NCBI RefSeq assembly: GCF_025165795.1 | Contig: NZ_JAJAGO010000004.1 | Coordinates: forward strand, 496,001-560,000 | Reading direction: 5' to 3' | DNA: 64,000 nt | DNA from: Streptomyces gossypii | GTDB taxonomy: Bacteria; Actinomycetota; Actinomycetes; Streptomycetales; Streptomycetaceae | In this document: piece by piece, positions 54,638-62,280 of the stretch | Numbering within the stretch: position 1 is the first letter of the stretch | Layout: every line of letters begins with the position of its first letter | Position numbers and translations under genes: made by a program | Notes under the pieces: generated by a model | The model's input: the letters and a program-made list of their open reading frames with translations, nothing else | Told to the model about the DNA's origin: nothing | The model's database searches: none

Positions 54638-54885
54638 TCGGGGCGTGCGAGGTAGCGGCCTGAGCGGCTCATCCACGTGACGGAGCGGTTGTCGAGGGCA
54701 CAGCGGGTGATGAGTTCGGTGGAGAGGTTGATGTGCCCGTAGACGACGATGCTGTCCAGGCGGCGCAGGGGGAGCCTTTTGTTGCCGGGGGTGTCGGGCA
54801 GGTGGACGCAGATGGAGTCCTGTTCCAGGCGCAGGTGGGCGCCTTGGGTCTGAACGTAGAGGGTGTTGAGGAGTTCGGTGCTCAC
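54638..54885 (-). pseudogene. cas1: cas1, truncated at the CRISPR array
   Basis: Only about 81-82 codons of Cas1 remain: STELLNTLYVQTQGAHLRL at the start, LDSIVVYGHIN, and CALDNRSVTWMSRSGRYLAR at the end, all from the N-terminal beta domain. The reading frame then passes directly into array 1 and continues through repeats and spacers to a stop at 54196, giving a chimeric 229-codon ORF. The whole catalytic domain with the Glu-His-Asp metal site is missing, and no cas2 is present in the window. The GTG overlaps the cas4 stop (GTGA). Confidence 0.9.
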
Positions 54886-55556
54886 GCGTCGTTGTCCTGG
54901 GGCTCATCGCGGTCGTCGAGGTGGTAGAGGTTGGTGAGGGCGCGCTGGTAGCGGTCGGTGCTTGCGAGGACTTTGGGCATACAGCCGATGGCCATGGAGC
55001 AATGTCGGCAGCGCTTGTCGGCGGCCGGTGCGGGGAGTCGGCTGGTGGTGAGCAGCGTGCGTACCGCGTCGGTGAGTTGGAGTACATGTTTGCGTAGGTT
55101 TGCGTCGACGGTGACCGGGTGGCGTCGTCGATCGGCGGCTGAGTAGATCACAGCTTCGGGTACCGGGCGCTGGAACATCTCTTCCAGGCACATGGCTTGT
55201 GCTGCGGCTTGCACGTCGGCCGGCCCGCTGGGGTGGTAGCGGCCGGACTTGTGCTCGACGGGCAGGATGAGGCCGTCCTTGTGGAGCTCGACGGTGTCGC
55301 AGATGCCGGTCAGCCCGTAGCCGTCGTGCCAGACGGGCAGGGCGTGGAGGGTGCGTACGGTGCCGCGGCCTCGGTTGCCGGGGGTGTCGACGCGTTGGTG
55401 CATGAGGGTTCCGCGGACTGTGGCGGCGTCGTCGGTGAAGGCGTCTTCCAGCAAAATCAGCCCGCATTGCCGGGGGCAGTAGGCGTAGTGCTCCAAAGCG
55501 GAGAGGGAAACCTGTGGGAGGGCGTCCTGTGTGCTTGGAGTGGTGGGGGCGGTCAC
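54882..55556 (-). CDS. cas4: CRISPR-associated exonuclease Cas4
   Basis: 224 residues. The four iron-sulphur cysteines are present: C27 or C31 in YCPRQC at the N-terminus, and C183, C186, C192 in RCRHCSMAIGC near the C-terminus. The RecB-type nuclease core shows GICDTVEL and VEHKSGRYHP (D87, E101, K103). Cas4 trims prespacers and picks PAMs together with Cas1-Cas2; as Cas1 is broken and Cas2 absent, this copy has no partner in cis. It overlaps cas7 upstream (GTGA) and cas1 downstream. Confidence 0.93.
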   Translation of the reverse strand: MTAPTTPSTQDALPQVSLSALEHYAYCPRQCGLILLEDAFTDDAATVRGTLMHQRVDTPGNRGRGTVRTLHALPVWHDGYGLTGICDTVELHKDGLILPVEHKSGRYHPSGPADVQAAAQAMCLEEMFQRPVPEAVIYSAADRRRHPVTVDANLRKHVLQLTDAVRTLLTTSRLPAPAADKRCRHCSMAIGCMPKVLASTDRYQRALTNLYHLDDRDEPQDNDA

Positions 55557-56425
55557 CCGATGAGGCGGGTGAGGGCGACTCCTGAGGGCAGGTCGGTGTC
55601 GTTGACCTCGACTTGGTAGTCACGGTAGGAGCGGGCGGTCGCGTCTCCGGGGCCCTTGACCGTGACCCGGTCCAGGAGCTGGCGGGCGGGCGCCTGGCCG
55701 TACTTGTCGTCGTGGGTGAACACATACAGGCCGCGGAGGTTGAGCTCGCCGCGGGCGGCGGCCCGGTCGTGGTCGAACATGAGCGTGAAGGCCCGCCAGA
55801 ACATTTTCAGGTCGGTGCTGGTGACGCCGGTGCGGGAGGCCAGGGGGGCGCTGAAGTGGCCTTCTCCGAGGTAGAGGCCGTAGGGGACGATGTGTTTGGA
55901 GCCCATCTCGGTGACCTTGCCGCTGTCGACGTCTTCCTGCTTTGTCGGGGTGACGCGGGTGATGCCGTATTCCAGCGGGGTGATGGGGTCGACGGAGCGG
56001 GAGAACGTCAGCTGGAGGGGGCCGCGGACGCGGCCTGCCTGGCGGCCTTTCTTGCCGGTGGTCATGACCGCGCCGAACATGCGGACGTCGAAGAAGGTGG
56101 TGCACATCCACTGCTGGGCGTCGAGTTGGGAGGCATCGCTGCCGAGTGCGTCGGGGGCGTAGGCGCGCTCGTGCTGGGCGTTGAGGGCGACCCCGGCTTC
56201 GACGTAGATGTCGTAGCCGGGCTGCTTTTCTTCTTCGTTGAGCAGGCTGATGGTGTTGCGGATCTTCCGCTTGAGTGCGACGTCGGTGATCAGGCCCTGG
56301 CCGGAGACGGGGTCGGTGCGGGGCATGCCGCCCGCGTCGGGGTCTCCGTTGGGGTTGCTGTCCCGGGCTTCGATGAGGAAGGCGAAGTCGATCTTGCGGT
56401 TGGGGTCGAGGTGCGGGGCGGTCAT
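55553..56425 (-). CDS. cas7: Type I-C Cascade backbone Cas7 (Csd2)
   Basis: 290 residues, full length for Csd2. The opening IDFAFLIEARDSNPNGDPDA and the following MPRTDPVSGQGLITDVALKR are the Cas7 RRM signature, and GVTSTDLKMFWRAFTLMFDHD further supports the subtype. Multiple copies coat the crRNA spacer in Cascade. AGGAG lies upstream of ATG 56425. It is 65 bases behind cas8c and overlaps cas4. Confidence 0.95.
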   Translation of the reverse strand: MTAPHLDPNRKIDFAFLIEARDSNPNGDPDAGGMPRTDPVSGQGLITDVALKRKIRNTISLLNEEEKQPGYDIYVEAGVALNAQHERAYAPDALGSDASQLDAQQWMCTTFFDVRMFGAVMTTGKKGRQAGRVRGPLQLTFSRSVDPITPLEYGITRVTPTKQEDVDSGKVTEMGSKHIVPYGLYLGEGHFSAPLASRTGVTSTDLKMFWRAFTLMFDHDRAAARGELNLRGLYVFTHDDKYGQAPARQLLDRVTVKGPGDATARSYRDYQVEVNDTDLPSGVALTRLIG

Positions 56426-56490
56426 GGCGTGTGTGCTCCTGGAGTGTCTCGAAGGTGCTGGCTGCGGGGGCGCGGGGGGCTTCCGGGGTG

Positions 56491-58308
56491 TTATTCGTTC
56501 GTGTCAGGCTGGTCCCCGGTGGTGTCGGCGTCGCTGCCCTGGTCTTGTTCTTTGCGCTTCTTGTGCGCGGCGCGGGCTGCGTTGTCCGCGGCTCTTTGCT
56601 GCTCGTAGCCGAGGACGAACCATGCCTGCTGGCGTGTGGTCAGCAGGAGCGGGATGCCCTCCTCCAGGGCGGCGAGGTCGGCGAAGGCTTGGGAGAGGCG
56701 CGTGTCCAGGGCGTAGTAGGTGCCGCGCTTGTCGCGGCGGAGCCGCTTGAGGTGTCCGTTGGCACCGATGCGCAGGTTGGTCAGGACGGCGGCGGGTGCG
56801 GTCATGGCGGTGCCGAAGAACTTGTCACCGATGGTGGTGTTGATGTCGGGCAGCGCCGAGCGCTGGATGGCTTCCAGTACGGCGAAGGTCCGGCCGCACA
56901 GGTAGCCGGGGTCGTGGTTGGAGTCGTCCAAGTGCGGGGCGGGGCCGGTCACCTGGGGGTCCCTTCGGTCGGGGTGGAGCAGGAGGCGGAGCAGGGCGAT
57001 GCGCGGGGCGTCCACGCGGCGGTCGGCGCGGAGGCGTTGCAGCAGGTGCGGGAGCAGGCGGGCTGGGACGGCGCCGCGGGTGAGCGCGGCTCGCAGCAGG
57101 TCCTTCTCCATGCCGTGGGGGGCGCTGCCTGTGACGTATTTGCCGGCTTTCCCGTCCCAGCGGCCGGTTGCCAGGGCGAGGTGCCACAGAGGCAGGTGGC
57201 GGTAGGTGTTTTCCCAGCCGTCGAAGACTTTGTGGTGCTCGAACCAGGCTCCGAGGTGGTTGCGGAGGCGGCCCACGGGGATGTCGAGCCAGTCGAGGAT
57301 GACGGCTCTGGCGTTGTTCAGTCCCAGGGTGAGGGCGTAGTAGGCGTTGGTGTCGAGGCGCTCGGCGGCTGCCGGGTCGGGGTTTTCGTGCAGGGAGTCG
57401 ACCAGGTGGGCGACGGTGGCTTCGGTGGGGTCGTCGAGGGATTCGAAGAGTGCGTCGACCGGCTCGCGGGTCCACCACGCGGTGACGGTGTCGGTGGTGC
57501 GGCGGCGGTGGTTGCGGTCGGCCAGCAGGAGGTTGAGCGCGGCCATCATCCGGGAGCCGCAGCGTTCGCACACCGGGGTGTTCGTCAGTTGGAGTGTGCC
57601 GCCGCGGCCTTGGGCTGCGGCATTGATGCTGACCAGTTGGGCGTCCCGGCCCAGTCCCGTGGTGGGGATCGAACCAGAGCGGATGGACTCGGGCACCGTG
57701 GCCAGCAGTTCTCCGTCTTTGCCGCACACCAGGCACAGCCCGGTTTTGCCGCTGCCGGACTTGCGTTCGCGGACGGTCGCCGCCCAGCTCTCCTGGAGTG
57801 AGGGGAGGAGGTGGAGCCACTTGCCGGTGTGGTCCATCACGGCGATGTTGTCGCTGTAGGCGAGGTCTTCGGGCACCGTGATGCGGGCCAGCTGGTGGGA
57901 GGTGAGAAAGGTGTGCACGGCGCGGGCCGCGGGCTCCTTCGGCGCGGTTTCGGCCCAGGCGAGCAGCATGGCCGCGTACTCGCCTCGGCGGCGTTGTGCC
58001 TCGGTGGCCGCCTTCTCGCTCACGGTTCCATCAGCGGCGGGTTTGGGCACGCCGAGGACGTATTGCGCGGTGTCCACGCACAGGTAGGGGGGCGGTGTTC
58101 TGCCCGACCGGTAGGCGTAGGGCGCGTTGGTCTGCAGCGGCTTGTCCTTGGAGCCCTTGGGCACACGCCGGTCGATCAGTGAGGCTGCGGAGCCGTCGGC
58201 TTCCACCCGCAGTGCCCAGTGGATGCGCTTGGGGCGGTAGTAGGCCGGTGGCAGCTTCTCCTCTTCCTCAGCACGGGCTGCGTACTCGATGAGGCGGTGC
58301 AGCAGCAT
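56491..58308 (-). CDS. cas8c: Type I-C Cascade large subunit Cas8c (Csd1)
   Basis: 605 residues. Typical Csd1 features are the N-terminal MLLHRLIEYAARAEE, the CLVCGKDGELL and CERCGSRMMAALN cysteine pairs, SINAAAQGRGGTLQLTNTPV, and a helical C-terminal part (LYHLLHPDRRD-like region). Cas8c recognises the PAM and nucleates Cascade on target DNA; in I-C systems a small Cas11c can be made from an internal start in its 3' region. The C-terminus is Asp/Glu/Gln-rich. ATG 58308 lies three bases after the cas5c stop. Confidence 0.94.
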   Translation of the reverse strand: MLLHRLIEYAARAEEEEKLPPAYYRPKRIHWALRVEADGSAASLIDRRVPKGSKDKPLQTNAPYAYRSGRTPPPYLCVDTAQYVLGVPKPAADGTVSEKAATEAQRRRGEYAAMLLAWAETAPKEPAARAVHTFLTSHQLARITVPEDLAYSDNIAVMDHTGKWLHLLPSLQESWAATVRERKSGSGKTGLCLVCGKDGELLATVPESIRSGSIPTTGLGRDAQLVSINAAAQGRGGTLQLTNTPVCERCGSRMMAALNLLLADRNHRRRTTDTVTAWWTREPVDALFESLDDPTEATVAHLVDSLHENPDPAAAERLDTNAYYALTLGLNNARAVILDWLDIPVGRLRNHLGAWFEHHKVFDGWENTYRHLPLWHLALATGRWDGKAGKYVTGSAPHGMEKDLLRAALTRGAVPARLLPHLLQRLRADRRVDAPRIALLRLLLHPDRRDPQVTGPAPHLDDSNHDPGYLCGRTFAVLEAIQRSALPDINTTIGDKFFGTAMTAPAAVLTNLRIGANGHLKRLRRDKRGTYYALDTRLSQAFADLAALEEGIPLLLTTRQQAWFVLGYEQQRAADNAARAAHKKRKEQDQGSDADTTGDQPDTNE

Positions 58309-58311
58309 CCT

Positions 58312-59070
58312 CTATTCACCGCCCGGGCCCGGGCCGTCCGCCCGCCACGCGGAGCCGGAGGGCATGGCCACCTGGGCGGCGCCCAGCGGTGCCATCGGGA
58401 TCTCCATCACGCCCTGGCGCAGCTGCGCGCGGAACCAGCGGTACTCCTCTGCCCCGTCCTTGCGGTAGACGATGGAGTGCAGCATCACGCCCAGCTCCTC
58501 ATCCCGCGCGATCGGGGCAGCCTCGCTGAGGGGCCCGAACGAAGCGCTGAACTCCCGGCAGCCCAGGAAGGGCTGCGAGAAGCACGCCCCCTTCTCCACG
58601 CGGCGGCGAAGCTGCTCCCGGTATTTCTCCTCCGGCACATCGCGCGCGTGGTCTGCCATGAGGATCTGCGTGCGAATCCGGTAGGCGACATCGCGCAGCA
58701 GCATGGCGTTGCGCTGGTCGCGGTCCTTCTCCACGTCGTAGCGACGTCCCGGATCCCTGCGCAGCGCCGTCACCTCTTGCGCGGAGATGACCGACTTCAC
58801 CTCGTTGCGGCGGACAGAGAGCCACTCGACCGGCTGGAGGACCTCGATCGCGGTGACCACATAGCGGAATTCGGGCTTCCAGAAGACGGCCTCCAGCAGG
58901 CCGACCGCGGCAGAGGGCGGCATCACCGGATAGGAGACCCGCTCCACCTTCAACTCCGGCCGGGTGAAGCAGGCCAGCGGGCCGGCCACCTCCACCACGA
59001 GCTCCGGGAACGCCCACCCTCCGTTCCCGCGCCGTTCAGCCCGCCCGGGCCGCGTGCTCGTACCTGTCAT
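58312..59070 (-). CDS. cas5c: Type I-C crRNA-processing nuclease Cas5c (Cas5d)
   Basis: 252 residues. The RAMP fold is seen in LVVEVAGPLACFTRPELKVE, VSYPVMPPSAAVGLLEAVFW, and CREFSASFGPL. In type I-C this protein replaces Cas6, cutting the repeat below the hairpin and remaining bound to the crRNA 5' handle. ATG 59070 is preferred (a GTG at 59073 is in frame and abuts). It starts the cas5c-cas8c-cas7-cas4 unit, 26 bases after a perfect 13-bp hairpin. Confidence 0.93.
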   Translation of the reverse strand: MTGTSTRPGRAERRGNGGWAFPELVVEVAGPLACFTRPELKVERVSYPVMPPSAAVGLLEAVFWKPEFRYVVTAIEVLQPVEWLSVRRNEVKSVISAQEVTALRRDPGRRYDVEKDRDQRNAMLLRDVAYRIRTQILMADHARDVPEEKYREQLRRRVEKGACFSQPFLGCREFSASFGPLSEAAPIARDEELGVMLHSIVYRKDGAEEYRWFRAQLRQGVMEIPMAPLGAAQVAMPSGSAWRADGPGPGGE

Positions 59071-59098
59071 CACTCCGGCTTCCCCTCTCTTCTTCTGT

Positions 59099-59129
59099 GG
59101 TCGGCCCCGCGTAGCTCGCGGGGCCGACC
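59099..59129. promoter_or_regulatory. Perfect 13-bp hairpin in the cas5c leader
   Basis: Left arm GGTCGGCCCCGCG (59099-59111), right arm CGCGGGGCCGACC (59117-59129), five-base loop. It lies 28 bases upstream of cas5c in what should be its 5' untranslated region. There is no T run after it on the minus strand. It may be an attenuator, a terminator of transcription entering from cas3, or a protein-binding RNA element. Confidence 0.7.
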
Positions 59130-59176
59130 AGTTGTGTCACTTACGGATACCGAAGACCACAGACAGTAGGACCCGC

Positions 59177-59186
59177 CACTGACAAC
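59177..59186 (-). promoter_or_regulatory. GTTGTCAGTG element upstream of cas5c
   Basis: On the minus strand the sequence is GTTGTCAGTG, containing TTGTCA like a -35 box, 107 bases upstream of the cas5c start. The same ten bases occur in the same orientation upstream of cas3 (62059-62068). A nine-base copy GTTGTCAGT sits on the plus strand at 59450-59458. Confidence 0.5.
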
Positions 59187-59243
59187 TGGCTCTCACCTGC
59201 AGCGGGAGGTGTTGTCCCTTGTCTGCTGGCCCGCAACCCGCGA

Positions 59244-59357
59244 TCAGCCGAGCCGGAAGCGGAGCCGGAAGAGTCCGCTTCGGACCAGCAGGACGATCAC
59301 GATCACGACCGCGATTGTCACCGGGGCTGAGTCGGGGTGGGTGATGGACAACAACAT
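59244..59357 (-). CDS. Small single-pass membrane protein inside the cas locus (candidate)
   Basis: A 37-codon frame starting MLLSITHPDSAPVT, with a hydrophobic run TIAVVIVIVLLV and a basic tail SGLFRLRFRLG: a one-helix membrane protein with the tail likely in the cytosol. AAGGG lies about seven bases before ATG 59357, and nearly every third base is G or C, as in true genes here. It lies in the 630-base gap between cas3 and cas5c, on their strand. I know no I-C core gene of this type. It could be chance coding in a high-GC genome, so confidence is moderate. Confidence 0.5.
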   Translation of the reverse strand: MLLSITHPDSAPVTIAVVIVIVLLVRSGLFRLRFRLG

Positions 59358-59493
59358 GAGCAACCCTTCTTCAAGGAGACTGACTGGTACTTCAAGACCT
59401 TGAGATTCCAGTCTGGAGCGCTGCTTGGGCAGGGCAGGCACTCTCCACAGTTGTCAGTCTCCGAATACGCGGGATGGCGGACCCAGACGTAGA

Positions 59494-59525
59494 CGTGGGG
59501 CCGTGGATCACTCCACGGCCCCACG
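59494..59525. terminator. Perfect 13-bp hairpin near the solitary repeat
   Basis: Arms CGTGGGGCCGTGG (59494-59506) and CCACGGCCCCACG (59513-59525) with a six-base loop. On the minus strand it comes 44 bases after the broken CRISPR repeat at 59570-59590. It could end a short RNA starting with that repeat. Confidence 0.6.
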
Positions 59526-59569
59526 ATTTGGATCCCCAACGTGCTACGAAGCAACCAATCGGAGTCGTT

Positions 59570-59590
59570 GTTGCGATCCTCGGTCCCCAC
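59570..59590 (-). repeat. Solitary degenerate CRISPR repeat between cas3 and cas5c
   Basis: On the minus strand the 21 bases begin GTGGGGACCG and end GAGGATCGCAAC. The last 13 bases are identical to the array repeats, and the first four too; about 16 internal bases, most of the hairpin, are missing. No further repeat lies at one spacer's distance; a perfect hairpin follows instead. Confidence 0.7.
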
Positions 59591-59701
59591 GTAGTTGCGT
59601 GGCGAACCGCCAGGAAGCCTGGATCTCCGCTTCCAGCGCCATGGTTACATGCATGCTGACCCGATCGGGGGCGGTCGCTGGGTTTGCAGGCGGCCACGGG
59701 T

Positions 59702-62017
59702 TTACATCACGGCGTATGACTGCCGGTCCTCCGGTTCGTCCGGATCCAGGCCGCGCTGGTGGTGGTAAGCCCCGCACCACAGGAGGAGATCGCCGGTGAC
59801 CGGCTCGGCGAGGCCGCTGCGCAGGGCCGCGTCGGCTTCATAACGCGGAAGGGACGCGGTGTGCTGCTGGAGGCTGCGCAGGACCTCCGGCCCGCAGGGA
59901 CGGTAGGGATCCCGGAGCTGTCCGACGGCCTTTTCGATCGCTTCCCGGTCTTCCTCGTGACGGATGACGACCACCGGTGTGCTGAGCCCGTCGTCGATCA
60001 TCTGGAAGGCGCGGTCGACTGCGGGAAAGTCGAGTTTGCGGCGTAGGTCTTCAAGCTCCGCGCCCAGGCCGGAGTCCGGGCCGCCTTGCTGAAGGTGGTA
60101 CCGGAGCCGGTAGTAGCCCTCCAGCGCCCCCAGATCGTCGGGGAACGCCCGGCCGGGGCCGAAGTAGGTCTCGCTGGCCTGGAGTGCGGCGTCGTATTCA
60201 CTGCTGCGGGGAGTGTGGCCGTCCGCGGGCCGGAAGATGACCACCGTTCCTGCCGGGAGGCGACCATCGCGGTTGCAGCGGCCTGCCGCCTGCTGCAAGG
60301 ACTCGGCCGGTGCCCATGCCCGGTACACCCGGGGGAAGTCGAGATCCACTCCGGCCTCGATCAGGCTCGTGGAGACGACTTGCACCGCCGCTCCCCCGGC
60401 AAGCAGCTCTTTGACCGCGGCAATGACTTCGCGGCGGTGGCCGCCGGTCATGCGAGTCGATAGGTGCAGCAAGGAGCCCTCGGCCGCGTGGTGCCCCAGA
60501 TGCCGGTGAAACCGGGCGGCGTCCTTGGTGGTGCCCACCACCGTCAGAACCTGCGGGAACGCGGCCGCCTTCGCCGCGATGCCCTCCAAGGTGACGTCCT
60601 CCTCCATCCGCCACTCGTAGGAGACCCGGGCCAACGCGTCGAAGAGCTGGGACGGGTCCTCGATCACGGCCCGCCTCTCCAAGCCCTCCCACTTCTGGAG
60701 TTCCCAGAACGAGGGCTGGGTCGCGGAGGCCAGCAGCACGGTGACGCCGAAGTGGTCGGCCAGCCCGCGCAGCCCGCTCAGGATCGGGACAAGCAGACGG
60801 TCCGGCAACGCCTGGACCTCGTCCAAAACGACCACGGAACCAGCCAGGTTGTGCAGGCGCCGCATAGGAGAGGGCTTGTGCGAGAACAGCGATTCGAACA
60901 ACCGCACCGTGGTGGTCACCACGAACGGGGCGTCCCAGTTCTCCGCAGCCAGCTTGGCGGCATGCGCCCGCGCCTTCAACTCCTCGCGCTGCTTGGGTGT
61001 CAGCCCCGCCGAAGCCTCCTCGGCGTCGAGGTCCACCGCGCTGTGGTGCTCCAGCACGACAGCCTGCTCATCGGATCCGGGATCCGGGTCGAGCAGGTCA
61101 CGGTAGACAGCCGCGTTCTGCTCGGTGATCGAGATGTAGGGAACCGCGAGCACCACCCGCTGCTTGCCATGCGCAGCCGCATGCCGCAGCGCGAACCCGC
61201 CCGCGGCCAGCGTCTTGGCCCCGCCGGTGGGAACGTGCAGCACATACACACCAGGCGGACCGGAGGACGCGGCGCAGGCCTGTTCGTAGACCGACTGGCG
61301 CAGTCCGTCCACCGGTGACAGCTGCCTGCCGGCCAGCATCTTCGCCCGCCGCATCTCGTAGCGCTCCAGCAGCGCTGCCATGTCTGCCGGCGCCCGGACC
61401 CGCGCAGCGGTGGCCTCGAAATGTGCGGAGGTGTCGAGGAAGTCGGCATCCACCACGCAGCTGTAGAGCATGCGCACCAACAGGTCCAGGCCCAGACGGC
61501 CCTCCTTCTTGGACAGATCCGTCAACCAAGAGGGCACCACCAGCCTGTGCTCCGGGTGGATCTGCGGGATCAGCTCTTCGACGGCACGGATGGCTTCCCC
61601 GACGGACTCCGCATACTCACCGCCCGGCAGTGCCTTCACCAGTTCGGACTTGAGTTTCTCCATGCCGGGCAGGCCGCCGTGGTGCCCGAAGACCACCGCG
61701 CCGAACGCCAACTGCGTGTATCTGTCAGCGAGCACCGTTCCCGCGTGCTTGTGCGGAATACCCACCCTGCCGCCGCCTTGCCCCTCAACGTGGAGCAGTT
61801 TGTCGCGCCACGAGCAGGTGCCCTTACCGACATCGTGAATCAGCGCAAGGTAGCCGGCTAACTCCCCCGCACCGAATACCTGTCCGAACCCTCGAGCCAG
61901 GGCGGCAGAACCACGCAGATGATCCTCCAGCGCATGCCGACTCCCGGACACGCCGCTGCGGCTGTGCGCATACAACTCCCGGACAGGCACGACGAATCCC
62001 CCCAGCTCAGAGCGCAC
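59702..62017 (-). CDS. cas3: CRISPR-associated helicase-nuclease Cas3
   Basis: 771 residues, full HD-helicase fusion. The HD nuclease has SRHALEDHLRGSA, IHDVGKGTCSWRDK (H61, D62), HKHAG and FGHHGG. The helicase has Walker A PTGGAKTLAAGG, the DEVQ box VVLDEVQALPD, SATQ, TSLIEAGVDLDFP, and motif VI SLQQAAGRCNRDG. All residues expected for target degradation are in place. The start is GTG 62017. It is separated from cas5c by 630 bases, so it is probably a separate transcription unit; the promoter-like element GTTGTCAGTG lies about 42-51 bases upstream. Confidence 0.95.
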   Translation of the reverse strand: MRSELGGFVVPVRELYAHSRSGVSGSRHALEDHLRGSAALARGFGQVFGAGELAGYLALIHDVGKGTCSWRDKLLHVEGQGGGRVGIPHKHAGTVLADRYTQLAFGAVVFGHHGGLPGMEKLKSELVKALPGGEYAESVGEAIRAVEELIPQIHPEHRLVVPSWLTDLSKKEGRLGLDLLVRMLYSCVVDADFLDTSAHFEATAARVRAPADMAALLERYEMRRAKMLAGRQLSPVDGLRQSVYEQACAASSGPPGVYVLHVPTGGAKTLAAGGFALRHAAAHGKQRVVLAVPYISITEQNAAVYRDLLDPDPGSDEQAVVLEHHSAVDLDAEEASAGLTPKQREELKARAHAAKLAAENWDAPFVVTTTVRLFESLFSHKPSPMRRLHNLAGSVVVLDEVQALPDRLLVPILSGLRGLADHFGVTVLLASATQPSFWELQKWEGLERRAVIEDPSQLFDALARVSYEWRMEEDVTLEGIAAKAAAFPQVLTVVGTTKDAARFHRHLGHHAAEGSLLHLSTRMTGGHRREVIAAVKELLAGGAAVQVVSTSLIEAGVDLDFPRVYRAWAPAESLQQAAGRCNRDGRLPAGTVVIFRPADGHTPRSSEYDAALQASETYFGPGRAFPDDLGALEGYYRLRYHLQQGGPDSGLGAELEDLRRKLDFPAVDRAFQMIDDGLSTPVVVIRHEEDREAIEKAVGQLRDPYRPCGPEVLRSLQQHTASLPRYEADAALRSGLAEPVTGDLLLWCGAYHHQRGLDPDEPEDRQSYAVM

Positions 62018-62280
62018 CTTTTGCGCAAACTGCTGTAGACCGGGAACCTACACGCAGGCACTGACAACGGCCCGCGATACCGACACATCAGAGACGCACA
62101 ATGCCCCAGCGGTTACCCTGACCGGACAGGTTCAGCCCTGAGCCAGCCCCGCTTCGGAACCCCAAGTGCACACGCGACACGCACACAACACCGAAGGAAA
62201 ATGTCCACCTCCTCCCGTATGTCGCCGCTCGGCAGACGTGAACGGTTTCGCCGACGCGGTATCTGTGCTGCTCAACCAGG
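62018..62280. promoter_or_regulatory. Divergent region: cas3 promoter and putative leader of array 2
   Basis: About 260 bases between the cas3 start and the first repeat of array 2. On the minus strand GTTGTCAGTG (62059-62068) is shared with the cas5c upstream region. The right part (62142-62280), containing gaaggaaaatgtcc, precedes the repeats in the direction of their transcription and is the expected leader position. The short frames here lack family character. Confidence 0.55.

Noticed and set aside
54017..54680. Several plus-strand open frames with repeated LRSSTAPEDGR peptides
   Set aside because: They are translations of CRISPR repeats and spacers.
59318..59697. Two overlapping minus-strand frames of 90 and 101 codons in the cas3-cas5c gap
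   Set aside because: The first begins inside the broken repeat, and both cross the hairpin at 59494-59525; no start signal and no domain. The short membrane ORF downstream was kept instead.
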